Assembly (NCBI GenBank): GCA_018265835.1 | Contig: JABLYK010000008.1 | Span: forward strand, 1-64,000 | Length of the DNA: 64,000 nt | Source: Oscillospiraceae bacterium | Lineage (GTDB): Bacteria > Bacillota > Clostridia > Oscillospirales > Oscillospiraceae | Direction of reading: 5' to 3' | Shown here: piece after piece, positions 1 to 7,169 of the stretch | Numbering within the stretch: position 1 is the stretch's first letter | Layout: each line of letters begins with the position of its first letter | Program-made: the position numbers and the translations under genes | Notes under the pieces: model-generated | What the model saw: only the letters and a program-made list of their open reading frames with translations | What the model was told of the DNA's origin: nothing | The model's database searches: none

Positions 1-57
1 AGTAGAACTTTTTATATACACCCCGGCATAGCCGGGGGCTTCTCTTTACAGGAAAAA

Positions 58-85
58 GCAGGGATGCTCGCAAAGCATCCCTGCT
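58..85 (-). terminator. Terminator hairpin after the DUF262 gene
   Basis: A perfect stem of about 12 bp (agcagggatgct / agcatccctgct) with a 4-5 base loop lies just after the DUF262 stop codon. On the minus strand it is followed by a weak run of T. A second GC hairpin (ccccggc...gccgggg) lies at about 21-40. Together they end the two-gene unit. Confidence 0.6.
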
Positions 86-89
86 ATAT

Positions 90-1118
90 TTAAAACCCTA
101 ACTCTGATTTCAAGGCAGAATATCTGTTTTTTCTTGCGTTCAGGTCAGAAGAATTTCGAATTCCGGAAGCGTACAACACAATGTTTGTATTGTCAGATTT
201 CTTATCGTCATCGCTACTTCTTTGATATGAGGTAATCCCATTTCCGAAGGCAAGCAGTTTTTCATGAAGCGCTTCGCGGCCATCTTGTGCCAGCGGTAGA
301 GAGTCTTGAACTTCGGCCAAAACAGTAAACAGACTATAAAAATCAATGAGATGTGACCAACGTGTTTTCTTGATTTCAGGTAAAACTTGCACCAATTCAT
401 TACAGACTTTGTCGAAAGTAAACTCAATGCTCTCTTCCTCGATGAAGTCAGTCTCATATAGTGCGTAATAGTAATCCAACTTGTCTTTTTTGTTTTGGTG
501 TCCATTCAATACGGCGATGGCTAATTCACTTATATATTCGACATCCAACATACGGCGTACTTTTTCTGCAGAAAAAAGGCCAAGATCTTTCCAGTACTCC
601 TTGTTTGAAACCCGATTCATGGCTTGGATAAATTTCCCGGAGTAGGTGGATTGCCTAAGTTCTTGCTGATTGAGCGCAACATTGTTCTTGTTGATTCGCT
701 GAAAAATGGATCGTATTTCTTCGTCAGAGATGTCAGGCAGACTCCTGACAACGAATTTGTAGGAAAAGAAATTAATTCTATCTTCTTCGGATAAATCCTC
801 GAAGGAGAACGTTGCCCACTTAGTGCTTTCATCTTCTGAGATTTCATAATCCCCAGCAATAAAACCAAGCACAGCACGAATCCGTTGCTGCCCATCAACA
901 ATAACATATTTTGTCTTCCCATCTGCGGATATCTTCTCCTGAATATAAATTTCGGGGATAGGATATCCATTTAGGATGGAATCGATGAGAAAGCTCTTTT
1001 GCCTGTCCGTCCATACTGGATTTCGCTGAAACGGGGGACTCATTTCCAGTTCACCAGCATCGGAAGCTTTTTTGAACCAAGAGATATTATATGTTGTCGT
1101 ATTCAAATAGTTTTTCAC
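90..1118 (-). CDS. DUF262 domain protein, possible defence-related
   Basis: 342 aa. The N-terminal half is a clear DUF262 (ParB/sulfiredoxin-like) domain: PFQRNPVW at about residues 29-36 and the signature DGQQR at 75-79. Known relatives include the N-terminal part of the GmrSD, BrxU and SspE anti-phage proteins, where this domain senses nucleotide or controls a partner nuclease. Here no HNH/DUF1524 nuclease motif is visible in the helical C-terminal half, so it is a single-domain form. It is the second gene of a pair: its ATG overlaps the stop of the upstream nucleotidyltransferase gene by 4 bases, so the two are probably translationally coupled. Base composition is clearly more AT-rich than the genes to the right. 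The family is certain; the role is inference. Confidence 0.85.
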   Translation of the reverse strand: MKNYLNTTTYNISWFKKASDAGELEMSPPFQRNPVWTDRQKSFLIDSILNGYPIPEIYIQEKISADGKTKYVIVDGQQRIRAVLGFIAGDYEISEDESTKWATFSFEDLSEEDRINFFSYKFVVRSLPDISDEEIRSIFQRINKNNVALNQQELRQSTYSGKFIQAMNRVSNKEYWKDLGLFSAEKVRRMLDVEYISELAIAVLNGHQNKKDKLDYYYALYETDFIEEESIEFTFDKVCNELVQVLPEIKKTRWSHLIDFYSLFTVLAEVQDSLPLAQDGREALHEKLLAFGNGITSYQRSSDDDKKSDNTNIVLYASGIRNSSDLNARKNRYSALKSELGF

Positions 1119-1705
1119 TTTATTTTTCCCTCCATCAATGCATGCTTTCTTTCATTGACGCTAAGTGCAATGTAATTTCGGATAGACAGAGCATCCTTGT
1201 ATATCCGAAAGTTTATTTCGTGGTCTACCAGCGGTTCAGGTAGTTGGCAAGTTTTTATGATGCGATCCCATTCTCCACCAAAAGAAAGGAGCGGAAGAAT
1301 TTTGTCCGTTGCGACAGTCCCCCAATAGATAAGGCGCTTTCTGTGATCTTCCAATGCGGTTTTCATTTTGGGAGAGATACCAGCGGGAGAAAGATGAATC
1401 AAATCATGCCATGCAACATCAAAATAGTAATGAGATATTATACTAATATCAATATCCGATTTTTTGTCGAAACTCTTAAAATTTTTATTTGGATTGAGGC
1501 TGAATCCTAAAGAAGCAGAGCCGGTGATAATAATATCCCTTGCGTCAATTCGCAATTTTTCTGCAATTTCATGCCGCCAAGAAATGTATTCTGCCTCATA
1601 ATCTTCAAAAACATAGGGAGTATGTTCTAATATCCACTTTGTGATGAAGATAGAAGTCGTGGAAGACTCCAGTTCTTGTTTAACCAGTTCGATATCCCGT
1701 GGCAT
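1115..1705 (-). CDS. Nucleotidyltransferase-fold protein paired with DUF262
   Basis: 196 aa. It carries the pol-beta-type nucleotidyltransferase signature: Gly62-Ser63 in an ITGSAS turn, then a D-I-D pair at residues 84-86 in SDIDISII. The fold is therefore probably that of a metal-dependent NMP transferase. The Gly-Ser to Asp-x-Asp spacing is longer than in short MNT antitoxins and there is an N-terminal helical extension of about 50 residues. The start codon has an AAAGGA Shine-Dalgarno sequence. It is the first gene of a two-gene unit with the DUF262 gene (4-base overlap). No HEPN partner or CBASS-type effector is visible, so it is neither an obvious MNT/HEPN nor a CBASS locus. The fold is well supported; substrate and role are unknown. 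Confidence 0.7.
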   Translation of the reverse strand: MPRDIELVKQELESSTTSIFITKWILEHTPYVFEDYEAEYISWRHEIAEKLRIDARDIIITGSASLGFSLNPNKNFKSFDKKSDIDISIISHYYFDVAWHDLIHLSPAGISPKMKTALEDHRKRLIYWGTVATDKILPLLSFGGEWDRIIKTCQLPEPLVDHEINFRIYKDALSIRNYIALSVNERKHALMEGKIK

Positions 1706-1709
1706 ACGC

Positions 1710-1895
1710 TCATTCCTTTAGACAATTATCAACAAGCCATACTTTAATAGCAGAGTTTTTCTCATTATACTTCGTTTCGACTGCTTTTTCAATTCGAACA
1801 TTCGCAAAGGTGTATTTGAGTTCGCATTTGTGGCATAAATCTGGTTTTATACCAGTTAGGGATGGGTTAGGGATTTTGCGGTTTTCGCAGTTTGT
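1710..1895 (-). other. Intergenic stretch with an open frame that has no start codon
   Basis: Between the nucleotidyltransferase gene and tRNA-Pro there is no intact gene. One minus-strand frame is open from an upstream TAG (1896-1898) to a TGA (1710-1712), about 61 codons, without ATG/GTG/TTG near its beginning. It would read a hydrophilic peptide with a C-x2-C pair. It may be the tail of a decayed gene at the island edge, or chance. The promoter of the downstream pair lies inside it, which argues against current coding use. Confidence 0.2.
1764..1792 (-). promoter_or_regulatory. SigmaA promoter of the nucleotidyltransferase-DUF262 pair
   Basis: On the minus strand TTGAAA (1787-1792), a 17-bp spacer and TATAAT (1764-1769) form a near-consensus promoter. 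The predicted start is about 50 bases before the nucleotidyltransferase ATG. This makes the pair an independent transcription unit. Confidence 0.7.
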
Positions 1896-1985
1896 CTATA
1901 TCGTGGCCGCCGTTGCCATTTTGCCCCTCTGACCACAGTTGAAATGTGGTCAAGCGAAACTTAAAAAACGAACTTTTAACGCAGA

Positions 1986-2010
1986 AAAACCGCCTAAAAG
2001 GCGGTTTTTC
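1986..2010 (-). terminator. Terminator after tRNA-Pro
   Basis: AAAACCGCC - tttt - GGCGGTTTT is a perfect inverted repeat about 10 bases beyond the tRNA 3' end, with a T run on the minus strand. It has A/T tails on both sides and could work in both directions. Confidence 0.75.
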
Positions 2011-2019
2011 AAAGAAAGT

Positions 2020-2095
2020 TGGTCCGAGTGACAGGATTCGAACCTGCGGCATCCTGCTCCCAAAGCAGGCGCGCTACCAACTGCGCTACACCCGG
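2020..2095 (-). tRNA. tRNA-Pro (anticodon UGG)
   Basis: 76 bases on the minus strand with the 3' CCA encoded. The acceptor arms CCGGGTG and CACTCGG pair (one G-U). The anticodon stem CCTGC/GCAGG holds the loop TTTGGGA, giving anticodon TGG, which reads CCN proline codons. The T arm has the usual GGTTCGAATCC. A terminator follows immediately. The accessory-looking DUF262 pair lies on the 3' side of this tRNA, a common integration position for mobile islands. Confidence 0.95.
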
Positions 2096-2180
2096 TTATT
2101 TCATTATTTTATCCGGCTGGTCGTATTCTCCCAAACCATCCGCGCTGCCAGCTGCCCCGATCCCGGATTGGACAACGCAA

Positions 2181-2209
2181 ATTTTAGCACAATTTTTTAA
2201 GAACTGCAA
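2181..2209 (-). promoter_or_regulatory. Promoter of tRNA-Pro
   Basis: On the minus strand TTGCAG (2204-2209), a 17-bp spacer and TAAAAT (2181-2186). The start would lie about 80 bases before the mature 5' end, leaving a leader for RNase P to remove. Confidence 0.45.
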
Positions 2210-2223
2210 CGCTTTTTTCCCGA

Positions 2224-2252
2224 TTGATGTTTGGAGGGCGTTGTGGTATTAT
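2224..2252 (+). promoter_or_regulatory. Promoter of the trmB operon
   Basis: TTGATG (2224-2229), a 17-bp spacer and TATTAT (2247-2252) lie about 45 bases before the trmB start. This is the only good promoter seen ahead of the overlapping trmB-exoA-dusB-sigma-anti-sigma genes. Confidence 0.6.
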
Positions 2253-2303
2253 TTTTATTCGGTAAAGCAGATTCAACTTGAAATCACACAGGAGAGCAAA
2301 AGC

Positions 2304-2993
2304 ATGAGAATGCGGAAAAAGCCCAACCTCGTTCCCCGGATGGAGCGCTGCGCGGGCGTACTGATGAACGAACCCGAAGCGCTGCGCGGGCGCTGGCTGA
2401 ACACCTTCCCCGGCTACCGCGAGCTGCACTTGGAAATTGGCTGCGGAAAAGGGCGCTTCACCGCCGACACCGCCGCGCAAAACCCGGATATCTTCCTCGC
2501 AGCCCTTGAAAAGGTGCCGGACGCCATGGTCGTCGGCATGGAACGCGTAACCGCGTGCGGGCTGCAAAACGTGCGCTTCCTCGACCGGGACGCCGCCAAC
2601 CTGCTCGAACTGTTCGCGCCCGGCGAAGTGGCGCGCATCTATATCAACTTCCCAGACCCGTGGAAAAAGTCACGGCAGCACAAGCGCCGCCTCACCTACC
2701 CGGCATTCCTCGCGCTGTATTCAAATCTCTTGCCGCTGGGCGGCGAGATCTGGTTCAAATCCGACAATGACCCGCTCTTTGAATGGTCGCTGGAGCAGTT
2801 TGAAAGCGAGGGCTGGCTGCTGAAGGACGTGACACGCGACCTGCATGCAAACGGCTCCGTCGGCGTGATGACCGACTATGAGGCGAAGTTTTATGAGCAG
2901 GGCATTTCCATCAACCGCTGTGTGGCGGTGAAAACGGAGGACACGAAATGCGATTTATATCCTGGAACGTCAACGGACTGCGCGCCTGTGTAA
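2304..2993 (+). CDS. trmB: tRNA (guanine-N7-)-methyltransferase TrmB
   Basis: About 229 aa. It methylates G46 in the variable loop of tRNA using S-adenosylmethionine. The Rossmann SAM loop is visible as LEIGCGKGRF, and the TrmB signature INFPDPWKKSRQHKRRL holds the catalytic and tRNA-binding residues. The frame is open further upstream through the tRNA gene, but the ATG at 2304 has an AGGAG site 8 bases away and matches the family N-terminus, so it was chosen. The last 15 codons run into exoA (46-base overlap), giving a short non-conserved tail. First gene of the operon. Confidence 0.92.
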   Translation: MRMRKKPNLVPRMERCAGVLMNEPEALRGRWLNTFPGYRELHLEIGCGKGRFTADTAAQNPDIFLAALEKVPDAMVVGMERVTACGLQNVRFLDRDAANLLELFAPGEVARIYINFPDPWKKSRQHKRRLTYPAFLALYSNLLPLGGEIWFKSDNDPLFEWSLEQFESEGWLLKDVTRDLHANGSVGVMTDYEAKFYEQGISINRCVAVKTEDTKCDLYPGTSTDCAPV

Positions 2994-3703
2994 AGAAGGG
3001 CTTTGAGGAGACCTTCTGGGCGCTGGACGCGGACTTTTTCTGCCTGCAGGAGACGAAGCTGCAGCCCGGTCAGATCGAGCTTGACCTGCCCGGCTACGAG
3101 CAGTTCTGGTGCAGCGCGGAGAAAAAAGGCTACTCCGGCACCGCAATCTTCACGAAGCACACGCCGCTGTCGGTGACCTACAACCTCGGCGTGCCGGAGC
3201 ACGACACCGAGGGGCGCGTCATCACGCTGGAATATCCGGAATTTTTCCTCGTCTGCGTCTATACCCCGAACGCGCAGGACGGTCTGCGCCGGCTCGACTA
3301 CCGGATGCAGTGGGACGACGATTTCCGCGCGCACATTCAAACGCTCGACCGGATGAAACCCGTCATCGTCTGCGGCGACTTCAACGTTGCGCACGAGGAG
3401 ATCGACCTGAAAAATCCGAAGCCGAACATGGGCAACCCCGGCTTCTCCAACGAAGAGCGCGAGAAGTTCACGCAGCTTCTGGACTTCGGGATGACCGATA
3501 CCTTCCGCTTCCTCTATCCCGATCTGGAGGGCGCGTACTCGTGGTGGAGCTATCGCTTCAACGCGCGGGCCAACAACGCCGGATGGCGCATTGACTATTT
3601 TCTCTGCTCCAACCGACTGCGGGACCGCATTGAGAAGGCATACATCTGCCCGGAGATCACCGGCAGCGACCACTGCCCCGTGGGGCTTGATCTCACATGG
3701 TGA
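2948..3703 (+). CDS. exoA: Exodeoxyribonuclease III (AP endonuclease)
   Basis: 251 aa, the usual length of the ExoA/Xth family. It cuts DNA at abasic sites and has 3'-5' exonuclease/phosphatase activity in base-excision repair. Motifs in order: ISWNVNGLR at the N-terminus, the metal ligand Glu in LQETKL, the GDFNVAHEEIDL segment (catalytic Asp and Asn), and the C-terminal GSDHCPV with the catalytic Asp-His. It overlaps trmB by 46 bases and dusB by 7, so translation is probably coupled. Confidence 0.95.
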   Translation: MRFISWNVNGLRACVKKGFEETFWALDADFFCLQETKLQPGQIELDLPGYEQFWCSAEKKGYSGTAIFTKHTPLSVTYNLGVPEHDTEGRVITLEYPEFFLVCVYTPNAQDGLRRLDYRMQWDDDFRAHIQTLDRMKPVIVCGDFNVAHEEIDLKNPKPNMGNPGFSNEEREKFTQLLDFGMTDTFRFLYPDLEGAYSWWSYRFNARANNAGWRIDYFLCSNRLRDRIEKAYICPEITGSDHCPVGLDLTW

Positions 3704-4701
3704 AGATCGGAAACGTCGCGATTGCAGGGAAGCTGACGCTCGCGCCGATGGCAGGCGTGACGGATGCGGCGTTCCGCGCCGTCTGCCGCGCGCAGGGCGC
3801 GGCGCTCACCTGCACGGAGATGGTCAGCGCAAAAGCGCTGGTCTACAGGGATGAAAAAACGAAAAGTCTGCTCTGGATGCCGGCGGACGAACACCCCGCC
3901 GCCGCGCAGATCTTCGGCCACGAGCCGGAGGTCATGGCAGAGGCCGCGCCGATGGCGCTGGCGCTTTCCGGAGCGGACATCCTGGACATCAACATGGGCT
4001 GCCCGGTGGGCAAGGTCATCCGCAGCGGCGACGGCAGCGCGCTCATGCGCGACCCGGAGCTGGCCGGGCGCATCGTCGAAGCCGTCGTGCAAGCGGTGGA
4101 CGCGCCCGTCACGGTGAAGTTCCGCAAAGGCTGGGACGGCGGCAATCTCAACGCCGTGGAGTTTGCCCAGGTGTGCGAGCAGGCGGGCGCGGCAGCCATT
4201 GCCGTGCACGGCCGCACGCGCGTGCAGATGTATTCCGGCCGCGCGGACTGGGACGTGATCCGCGATGTGAAGCGGGCGGTAGCCATCCCGGTCATCGCAA
4301 ACGGGGACATTTTCTCCGGCGCGGACGCCGCACACATCCTGCGCTACACTGGCGCCGACCTCGCCATGGTTGGCCGCGGCGCGTTCGGCGACCCATGGCT
4401 GTTCGCGCGCGGAAACGCCGCCATCGCGGGGCTTCCGGAACCGGAGCTGCCGCCGCTGCGCGCACGCATCGACACCGCTGTGCGGCAGATTGAAGCCGCG
4501 GCGGAACAGAAAGGCGAACGGCTCGCCTGTCTGGAGGCGCGCAGCCAGTTTTGCTGGTATCTGCGCGGCGTGCCGCACGCCGGGTATTACAAGCAGCAGA
4601 TTGTGCATGTGAGCACGCTGGACGAGCTGCGGCAGATTGCCAAAGACATGCAGCGCAATTTGCGGGACGCGCCACTTCCCGCAGAAAGGGATTCGCAATG
4701 A
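3697..4701 (+). CDS. dusB: tRNA-dihydrouridine synthase (DusB type)
   Basis: 334 aa FMN-dependent TIM-barrel enzyme that reduces specific uridines in the tRNA D-loop. Visible motifs: LAPMAGVTD (FMN binding), INMGCPVGKVIRSGDG with the catalytic Cys near residue 103, VHGRTR and the phosphate-binding stretch NGDI...MVGRGAFGDPW. Its last codons overlap the start of the sigma factor gene (ATGA), so the regulatory genes are translationally coupled to it. Confidence 0.93.
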   Translation: MVKIGNVAIAGKLTLAPMAGVTDAAFRAVCRAQGAALTCTEMVSAKALVYRDEKTKSLLWMPADEHPAAAQIFGHEPEVMAEAAPMALALSGADILDINMGCPVGKVIRSGDGSALMRDPELAGRIVEAVVQAVDAPVTVKFRKGWDGGNLNAVEFAQVCEQAGAAAIAVHGRTRVQMYSGRADWDVIRDVKRAVAIPVIANGDIFSGADAAHILRYTGADLAMVGRGAFGDPWLFARGNAAIAGLPEPELPPLRARIDTAVRQIEAAAEQKGERLACLEARSQFCWYLRGVPHAGYYKQQIVHVSTLDELRQIAKDMQRNLRDAPLPAERDSQ

Positions 4702-5318
4702 CGAGAGAAGAAGAATATGCCGTCATTCGCCGGGTCTGCGCCGGAGACTCCGACGCATTCGAGGCGCTGGTGACCGCATATCAAAAACAGGTATATAATC
4801 TCGCGCTGCGCACCGTCGGCAACGAGGAAGACGCGGCAGATATGACGCAGGAGGCGTTTTTGCGCGCCTACCGCTCGCTGGGCAGCTTCCGGGGCGACAG
4901 CAAGTTTTCCGTATGGCTCTACCGGCTGACGACCAACATCTGCATCGACTTTCTGCGCAGCCGCAGCCGCCGCCCCACGGTCTCGCTCACCGCGCCGGAT
5001 GAGGACGAGGAACCGCAGGAGCTGGACGTGGCGGACGACCGCTTCGATCCCGTGCAGTCGCTGGAGCGGGCGGAGCTGCGCCGCGCCGTGCAGCGCGGGC
5101 TTGCCGCCCTGCCGGAGGATTACCGCCGCATTCTGATGCTGCGCGAGCTGAGCGGCCTGTCTTACGCCGAGATCGGTCAGGTGCTCCGTCTGGAGGAGGG
5201 CACAGTGAAATCGCGGCTGTTCCGCGCGCGAAAAAAGCTGTGCGATTTTCTTCGGAAGGATGGGAACCTTCCCGACAGCTTTCCGTCAAACAACATGAAA
5301 GGAGGTGCGAAGACATGA
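4698..5318 (+). CDS. ECF-type RNA polymerase sigma factor (SigW-like)
   Basis: 206 aa. Region 2 (FRGDSKFSVWLYRLTTNICIDF, core binding and -10 recognition) and region 4 (ALPEDYRRILMLRELSG followed by the helix-turn-helix YAEIGQVLRLEEGTVKSRL) are clear. The acidic linker between them is typical of group IV sigma factors. The frame extends upstream inside dusB, but the ATG at 4698 (ATGA overlap with dusB) gives the family N-terminus. It overlaps the zinc-finger anti-sigma gene by 4 bases, so this is the standard sigma/anti-sigma pair, probably responding to envelope stress. No autoregulatory promoter was found inside dusB. Confidence 0.93.
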   Translation: MTREEEYAVIRRVCAGDSDAFEALVTAYQKQVYNLALRTVGNEEDAADMTQEAFLRAYRSLGSFRGDSKFSVWLYRLTTNICIDFLRSRSRRPTVSLTAPDEDEEPQELDVADDRFDPVQSLERAELRRAVQRGLAALPEDYRRILMLRELSGLSYAEIGQVLRLEEGTVKSRLFRARKKLCDFLRKDGNLPDSFPSNNMKGGAKT

Positions 5319-6247
5319 CGTCCTGCGACCGGTATCAGGAGCAGATCAGTGCCCTGATAGACCGCGAATTGAATCCAGCCGAGCAGCGCACATTGGCCGC
5401 GCATGTCCGCACCTGTCCGGAGTGCAGACGGATGTACACCGCTTTCCACGGCGTTTCCGCCGCCATTTCTGATGCCGCCGTCGAGCCGCCCGCCGATCTG
5501 ACTGCGCGAATCATGCAGCAGATCCACGCAGCACCGCCCGTCTTCGCTGCACCGCAGGTCAGGCAGCAGCCTGTCCGCCGCCCTGCACCGCAGCCTGCGC
5601 ACACAGCGCCCAGGCCGGCGCGTCAGCCGCAGCAAACCGTGCAGCAAATGCCGCGTCAAGCTGCGCCGGAGCCCAAAGCGCCGAAGCGGAAGCGGGGGCG
5701 GATCTCTCCGCTGATCCCCATCGGGACGATTGCCGCATGTCTTGTGCTGATCGTTGGCGCCGTTGCGCTTTTCGGCCCCTCCGGCAGCAGGCTCCCCACC
5801 GGGAACACCTCACTGTCCAATGACCCCGGCAACAAGACCGTCGTTTCCCCCGCGCCGGAGCACACTGCGGCCGGCCGGCCGGCGACGCCGAATCCGGACA
5901 AGTCTCTTTCCGCCGTGCCGGACGACGCGGATTGCGTTGTGTTCACCGTTCCGGAGACCTCCAGCATCTCTGCGGAAGACAGCGTCCAGCGCAGCATCAC
6001 CGATCCGGACGATATCCGCCGGCTTTCGGAGCTGCTTGTCTGCACGAAGGAGACGGATCCTGTCCCGGCTGGAACCGAGCCCGTCTGCGTTTTGCAGGAT
6101 ACGGACGCCGACGGCGCGCAGCGCACGTGCACCGTCTGGCTCATCGGAAGCGATATTGTCTTCCGCACCGGTGAGGACGGGCCGTATTATCTGACCCAGG
6201 ACGCCGCCGACACGTTCCGCCAGCTCCTGAATCTGCGAGCCGGCTGA
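5315..6247 (+). CDS. Membrane-anchored zinc-finger anti-sigma factor
   Basis: 310 aa. Residues 1-45 are a ZAS domain with the motif H30-x3-C34-x2-C37, which binds and holds the sigma factor. A Pro/Gln/Ala-rich linker (about 75-120) and a basic stretch lead into one transmembrane helix at about 131-153. The remaining ~155 residues would be outside the cell and may sense the signal. The start at 5315 was chosen because it has a perfect AGGAGG site and overlaps the sigma stop; the longer frame begins inside the sigma gene. The outer domain is not recognisable to me. Confidence 0.88.
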   Translation: MTSCDRYQEQISALIDRELNPAEQRTLAAHVRTCPECRRMYTAFHGVSAAISDAAVEPPADLTARIMQQIHAAPPVFAAPQVRQQPVRRPAPQPAHTAPRPARQPQQTVQQMPRQAAPEPKAPKRKRGRISPLIPIGTIAACLVLIVGAVALFGPSGSRLPTGNTSLSNDPGNKTVVSPAPEHTAAGRPATPNPDKSLSAVPDDADCVVFTVPETSSISAEDSVQRSITDPDDIRRLSELLVCTKETDPVPAGTEPVCVLQDTDADGAQRTCTVWLIGSDIVFRTGEDGPYYLTQDAADTFRQLLNLRAG

Positions 6248-6277
6248 CCGTGGAAAAACGGCCGAACATCGAAAAAA

Positions 6278-6312
6278 GTAGGCAATGCGCTGATGCAGAG
6301 CCTGCTTTTTTT
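6278..6312 (+). terminator. Terminator of the trmB-anti-sigma operon
   Basis: GTAGGC ... GCCTGC with an inner TGC/GCA pairing, followed by a run of seven T. It lies about 30 bases beyond the anti-sigma stop codon. Confidence 0.65.
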
Positions 6313-6356
6313 CTTGATTTTTTGCTATTTTTTCAACAAAGAATTTCCGTTTTCCC

Positions 6357-6385
6357 TTGAAACAAGAAATCAACTGTGATATAAT
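6357..6385 (+). promoter_or_regulatory. SigmaA promoter of rex
   Basis: TTGAAA (6357-6362), a 17-bp spacer and TATAAT (6380-6385), near consensus. The rex start codon is about 90 bases downstream. I looked for the usual Rex operator dyad (TTGTTAA...TTAACAA type) here and did not find a convincing one. Confidence 0.75.
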
Positions 6386-6474
6386 ACCATCGTTTATAGT
6401 GTGCAAATATAAGAAATAGATGTTTGCAGCAATTTCAGTTGATTTGGCCGCTTGTCCGGCCATGGGAGGATAAA

Positions 6475-7146
6475 GTGAAACGCATCAAAGTATCAAACAA
6501 CGTCATCAGAAGAATGCCCAGATATCTTCGGAAGCTGGACGATCTTAACGCAGCCGGAGTGGAGCGCATCTCTTCCGGCGAGCTGGGCCGCCAGATGGGG
6601 CTGACCCCGTCGCAGATCCGGCAGGACTTCAGCTGCTTCGGCGAATTCGGCCAGCAGGGCTATGGCTATAACGTCGTTGCGCTGCGCGGCGAGGTTGCCA
6701 AGATTCTCGGAATGGACCGTCAATACACTGCCGTACTCGTCGGCGTCGGCAACATCGGCCGCGCGCTGATCGAGAACTTCTGCTTTGAGCAGTATGGCTT
6801 TACGCTCAAGGCTGCGTTCGACGTCAACCCCGAGCTCATCGGGCAGGAGATGCGCGGCATCACCGTCCACGATTTTACCGATCTTGACAGCATTCTCTCC
6901 GAGCTGAAGCCGGACGTCGCAGTCCTCTGCGTACCGAAAAGCATGGCAAACTCCGTTGCCAACGAGATTTCTGCGCTCGGCGTACATTCCATCTGGAACT
7001 TCACCAACACGGAGCTTCAGATTCAGGACGCCGATCCCATCATTGAGAACATCCACTTCTCTGACAGCCTGCTGGCTCTGGGATATTACCTGTCCGAGAG
7101 TTTGGACGAGGCGGAAGCCCGCGCAGCGCGCGCAAAGAAAGCGTAA
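6475..7146 (+). CDS. rex: Redox-sensing transcriptional repressor Rex
   Basis: 223 aa with the GTG start at 6475, chosen for its GGGAGGA site 5 bases upstream; the frame is open a little further. Rex binds DNA when NADH/NAD+ is low and releases it when NADH rises, controlling fermentation genes. Residues 1-75 form the winged helix (with SGELGRQMGLTPSQIRQDF). The Rossmann NAD(H)-binding loop is VGVGNIG at about 89-95. The C-terminal swap helix ends the protein. It has its own promoter and is followed by the SLH gene on the same strand. Confidence 0.95.
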   Translation: MKRIKVSNNVIRRMPRYLRKLDDLNAAGVERISSGELGRQMGLTPSQIRQDFSCFGEFGQQGYGYNVVALRGEVAKILGMDRQYTAVLVGVGNIGRALIENFCFEQYGFTLKAAFDVNPELIGQEMRGITVHDFTDLDSILSELKPDVAVLCVPKSMANSVANEISALGVHSIWNFTNTELQIQDADPIIENIHFSDSLLALGYYLSESLDEAEARAARAKKA

Positions 7147-7169
7147 TTGCGCGGCCAAAGGAGGCCACT

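Noticed and set aside
1946..2303. Open plus-strand frames running through tRNA-Pro, one continuing into trmB
   Set aside because: The predicted peptides include the translated tRNA (RIRTCGI/ASCSQSRRATNC type), a well-known artefact. The real trmB start with a good ribosome-binding site is at 2304.
6340..6480. Rex operator at the rex promoter
   Set aside because: I searched for the TTGTTAA...TTAACAA type dyad and found only partial matches, so no autoregulatory site is claimed.
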